A stretch of DNA of 64,000 nucleotides from Oxytricha trifallax. Lineage: Eukaryota > Ciliophora > Spirotrichea > Sporadotrichida > Oxytrichidae. Position numbers and translations under genes: made by a program. Shown piece after piece: positions 61,362 to 64,000 of the stretch; position 1 is the stretch's first letter, and the number at the start of each line of letters is the position of its first letter. The notes beneath the pieces were generated by a model. The model had not been told where the DNA came from. It searched no databases and worked only from the letters and a program-made list of their open reading frames with translations. The DNA is taken from NCBI GenBank assembly GCA_000711775.1, contig ARYC01000778.1:61298-125297 (forward strand), given 5' to 3'.

Positions 61362-62408
61362 ATGCGAGGTTTGGGGTCAGTTTATGACAGCGAGTATATA
61401 GATTTATTGTTTAAGTTGCCTTATGGATGAGATGAATACAGTGAATAACTCTAGCCTGTTCTGAATTATACATCTATTGCAAGACTGCTCCATAAATCTC
61501 CTGCAACTATGAGGTCTCATTGTCTATTAGCATTGAATTTAAAGAGACAGCAGCTAAATTCTAAGCCTAAAAGACCTCTAAAATTTTAGCAGCATCATAT
61601 CGATTATCTAATTAATGATAAGACTCTTAAATACTGGGCTCACTTCTCTCTAGCCTAGAGAGCTGTGATGTTTCATCGCCAATTTCCTGAGCTTCATATC
61701 TCTGCATAATCCATAGCGAACATATAAAAAACAACGGAATATCTTACAAGACAGTCAATCGCATAAAGAGAGTGATTGACTTTAATGTTCCATTTTATAA
61801 GACTAATTTAAATTATATATTCGATTAAATGCAGAGGTCTTAAGAGCATAATATAAAGTTCATACACGCTGATGAAGCTGTATTCACATTCAATACATTT
61901 ATATCAAGGTCTTGGTACAAGAGGTATAGTAATATAGAAGTTTATGACTAAAAAGTAAAGATATAAACTCATGCAATCCTTGGTGGAATCAGTGAAGATA
62001 GTGGCCTAGAGACTTATGTTATCCACCCTCGCTCTATAAAGACTGAATAATATATTAAGTTCTTACAATAACTCAGAGGCAAATACGCTGACTAAGAGAT
62101 TATTCTGTTCGTTGATAACTTATCAGTTCATAAAACTAAAGGCTCAAGGAAGGAATATGAAAGGCTAAACATAACACCTGTATTTAATGTTCCTTACAGC
62201 CCTTAGTTTAATGGAATTGAATTATATTGGGGTTATTGAAAGGCCACTACAAGAAACTTCTACTCTATCACTTAATGGACGACTTGAAGATAGATACAGT
62301 CGATTTAATAAAGAGTGCTGCTAAAAGAATCAGCGATGATAAAGCTAAAGTATGGCAAGAGAAGGTAGATTTTGTGTTTATAAATAAGTATTAAATTTAA
62401 ACGAATGA
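61362..62408 (+). pseudogene. TBE transposase pseudogene
   Basis: Aligns along its length with the transposase at 3875-4940 and keeps the HADEA, VDNLSVHK and NGIELYWG regions. Broken by TGA near 61427 (GGATGAGAT where the other copy has GGATGTGAT), a small deletion near 61725 after GCGAACATA, and another near 62237 (GGGGTTATTGAAAG), each changing the frame. Confidence 0.9.
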
Positions 62409-62414
62409 ATAAGT

Positions 62415-63204
62415 TCACATATTAAATTTGCCGTAAAGGGATTTGGCTTCTCTTTCTTTTCTTCCTCTTAAGGCTTGCTTGGGCCTATGTTTCTTCTCCA
62501 AGTGCCAACTCCTGCATCTATGTTCATCACTTCTGCCTTTTATAAATCTTTGAGGAGCCTCTTACTCAATTCATGTTTTACTTGAGACTTTCTCTCTCTG
62601 TTTAATTTGCTGCGCTCTTTCATCAAGTATATAGCATTACCAGGTTTTTCTATAAAGTTAGAAGGCTAAGCTTACTTGAGATGAAAGGATGCTTTTGAAG
62701 TTCCTAGAGCCATGTGTTACTTATTTTAATACCTTGCTTCTCTTTTTCTTCAGGAGAGATGCTGTAGCGTTTCTTATGAGCTTCTTAAATAACTTCATTT
62801 AAGTACTCAGGTTTCAGAGTTGCAAGAACACCAAGGAAGAAGTTTCTCTCTGGCAACTTATTAGAGAGCTGTAGCTTTGATGGAAGGTAGAGAGCTACGA
62901 CTGGATCACTCATAGCATCGTCATATAGGTTTGTCACTGATATTTCAGGGTAGTTAGGTATCTCTATCATCCTAATTTCATTAGACTTAAAAGCTTTTTT
63001 CTCTTCATTCAGTAAGGATTTAAGAATGAGATTTTAGTTCCTTCCTGGGTTGGCAAGAACAATCCAACTATGGTTAACCTATTAGTATTAGTTAAAAGTT
63101 TACCTTGCTAAACCAAGTACCTATAGAAGTCATCTTTACTTCGAAATTTTCCTATTAAATCTTGAAGATTAAATTCTCTTCATAGCATCATTCATAGACT
63201 CCAT
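62415..63204 (-). pseudogene. TBE 22-kDa gene, decayed
   Basis: Starts at 63204 (MESMND..). The core IPNYPEISVTNLYDDAM near 62950 and LPERNFFLGVLATLKPEYL near 62830 match the intact copy. The 26-bp intron is retained at 62650-62675. The N-terminal region near 63030-63190 is frameshifted relative to the intact copy. Confidence 0.85.
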
Positions 63205-63714
63205 CTTGCTTCCTCTTTCTAGAAATGTTAATGAAATTTAAAATTATGGAATCCATTCTAAGTTTATTAAAATCTTACTACTAAATAGGGAGGACCTACT
63301 GGAGGTCAACCTTGAAAAGATATGCGGAAAAGCATTGAAAAACCTGCTCCAAGTTTCACAGATTGATTTCCATTTTATCAAACTATCTCCATTAAATTGC
63401 GCCTAATAATGTTTAATTATTTTAGGAGGTCCTCCATATTAAGTTCAAACTTGATTTGGAGGACCTCCAAAAGAAACAAAACTTCATTAGGAGTAATTTA
63501 ATTTATTAAAACGAATAAAATTCTCATAAAATATGTCAACTTACAGTCTTTTATGATTAATTAATTATCTTTCCTCTCAGCAAAGAATCTACCAGAGTGT
63601 CTTATACACTACTATAATAGTTTATCTCGGTAGATTTTATCATTATTATAATAAATATATCAACAAACTAAAATGAGCGCTAACCTGTTAAGAAGAGCGG
63701 CCTTCAAAACCCCA

Positions 63715-64000
63715 AAACCCCTAAATGAGGTTTATAAGGGCTTTGATTTGTAGGGAATTTGTTAGAGGTTAGGGTTATTAATTAAATGCGAGACTAAAAT
63801 TACAAGCTTTTGGGGTCTATTTATGATGAAGAGTATCTATTTAGTGTTTAAACTGCGTTATGGATGTGATATATACAGTGAATAACTCAAACCAGTACTG
63901 AACTATAAGTCTATTGCACTGCTCTTAAAGCGTAGTCCCTCAACTGTTCGCTCACACTGCTTGAAAGCTGTGTAATTAAAGCAATAATAGCTGAATTCTT
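63715..64000 (+). mobile_element. Third TBE, nested in the second, cut by the window end
   Basis: CAAAACCCCAAAACCCC starts at 63715, followed by a TIR nearly identical to that of the complete element (GGGTTATTAATTAAATGCG). It is inserted in the spacer of the decayed TBE. The three bases before it (CTT) do not fit ANT, so the exact left edge or target is uncertain. Confidence 0.93.
63786..64000 (+). pseudogene. TBE transposase, 5' part, frameshifted
   Basis: ATG at 63786 as in the complete element, very similar to it. Near 63830 GAGTATCTATTTAG replaces GAGTATATAGATTTAG, a 2-base loss that shifts the frame and leads to TGA. The 3' part is outside the window. Confidence 0.8.

Larger units (their letters stand above)
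61224..63714. mobile_element. Decayed TBE transposon, interrupted by a second TBE
   Basis: Starts CAAAACCCCAAAACC at 61224 after AGT. It carries recognisable but broken transposase and 22-kDa genes in the same order as the complete element. Sequence is clearly diverged from the 3794-7877 copy. At about 63680 it still aligns to the complete element's spacer (ATGAGCGCTAAC word), then a new TBE end begins at 63715. The kinase/finger gene is expected to the right, beyond the window. Confidence 0.92.

Noticed and set aside
1-64000. tRNA or rRNA genes
   Set aside because: I saw no cloverleaf with conserved T-loop sequence and no rRNA core motifs, though a covariance search was not possible.

Overview
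The window reads as micronuclear (germline) DNA of a stichotrich ciliate, most probably Oxytricha/Sterkiella. The DNA is very AT-rich. Genes are open only if TAA and TAG are read as Gln and TGA is the sole stop. Introns are tiny GT..AG introns of about 26-100 bp. Genes are cut by AT-rich internal eliminated sequences (IESs) bounded by short direct repeats (pointers). There are also TBE-type transposons whose ends carry C4A4 telomere-like repeats. The species name is inference; the code, pointers and TBEs are seen directly.

Layout. 1-3131: 3' part of a cytosolic carboxypeptidase gene (+) with two IESs and an intron. 3161-8402: a gene with a possible Rap1-like C-terminus (+), split by a complete 4,084-bp TBE whose precise removal restores the frame. 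8724-16750: a large TmcB-like/PAS multi-pass membrane protein (-). 17898-21374: a CCHC zinc-knuckle protein resembling the Air1/ZCCHC7 class (+). 21591-31392: three genes of one Cys-rich single-pass membrane protein family (-), with a FOP/CEP43-like basal-body gene (-) between the second and third. 32727-35122 (+), 35218-36207 (-) and 36339-40457 (+): unrecognised genes. 40526-59545: a second TmcB-like/PAS gene (-) whose two halves are separated by about 12.9 kb. 59935-60945: a small unrecognised gene (+) interrupted by a palindromic IES. 61224-64000: a decayed TBE with another TBE nested in it.

Main observation. The block 45191-58082 is bounded by an 8-bp direct repeat (TAATTATT on the + strand) lying exactly where the two halves of the second TmcB-like gene must join in frame. 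It therefore looks like one giant IES. Inside it are about 9.8 kb (about 26 units) of a 380-bp satellite and a roughly 0.9-kb foldback element. A relative of the foldback core is itself the 415-bp IES in the gene at 59935-60945. The genes are linked mainly by sharing one germline locus; in the macronucleus they would probably be separate gene-sized chromosomes, and I see no operon-like organisation. Junction coordinates rest on pointer repeats plus frame restoration read by eye.
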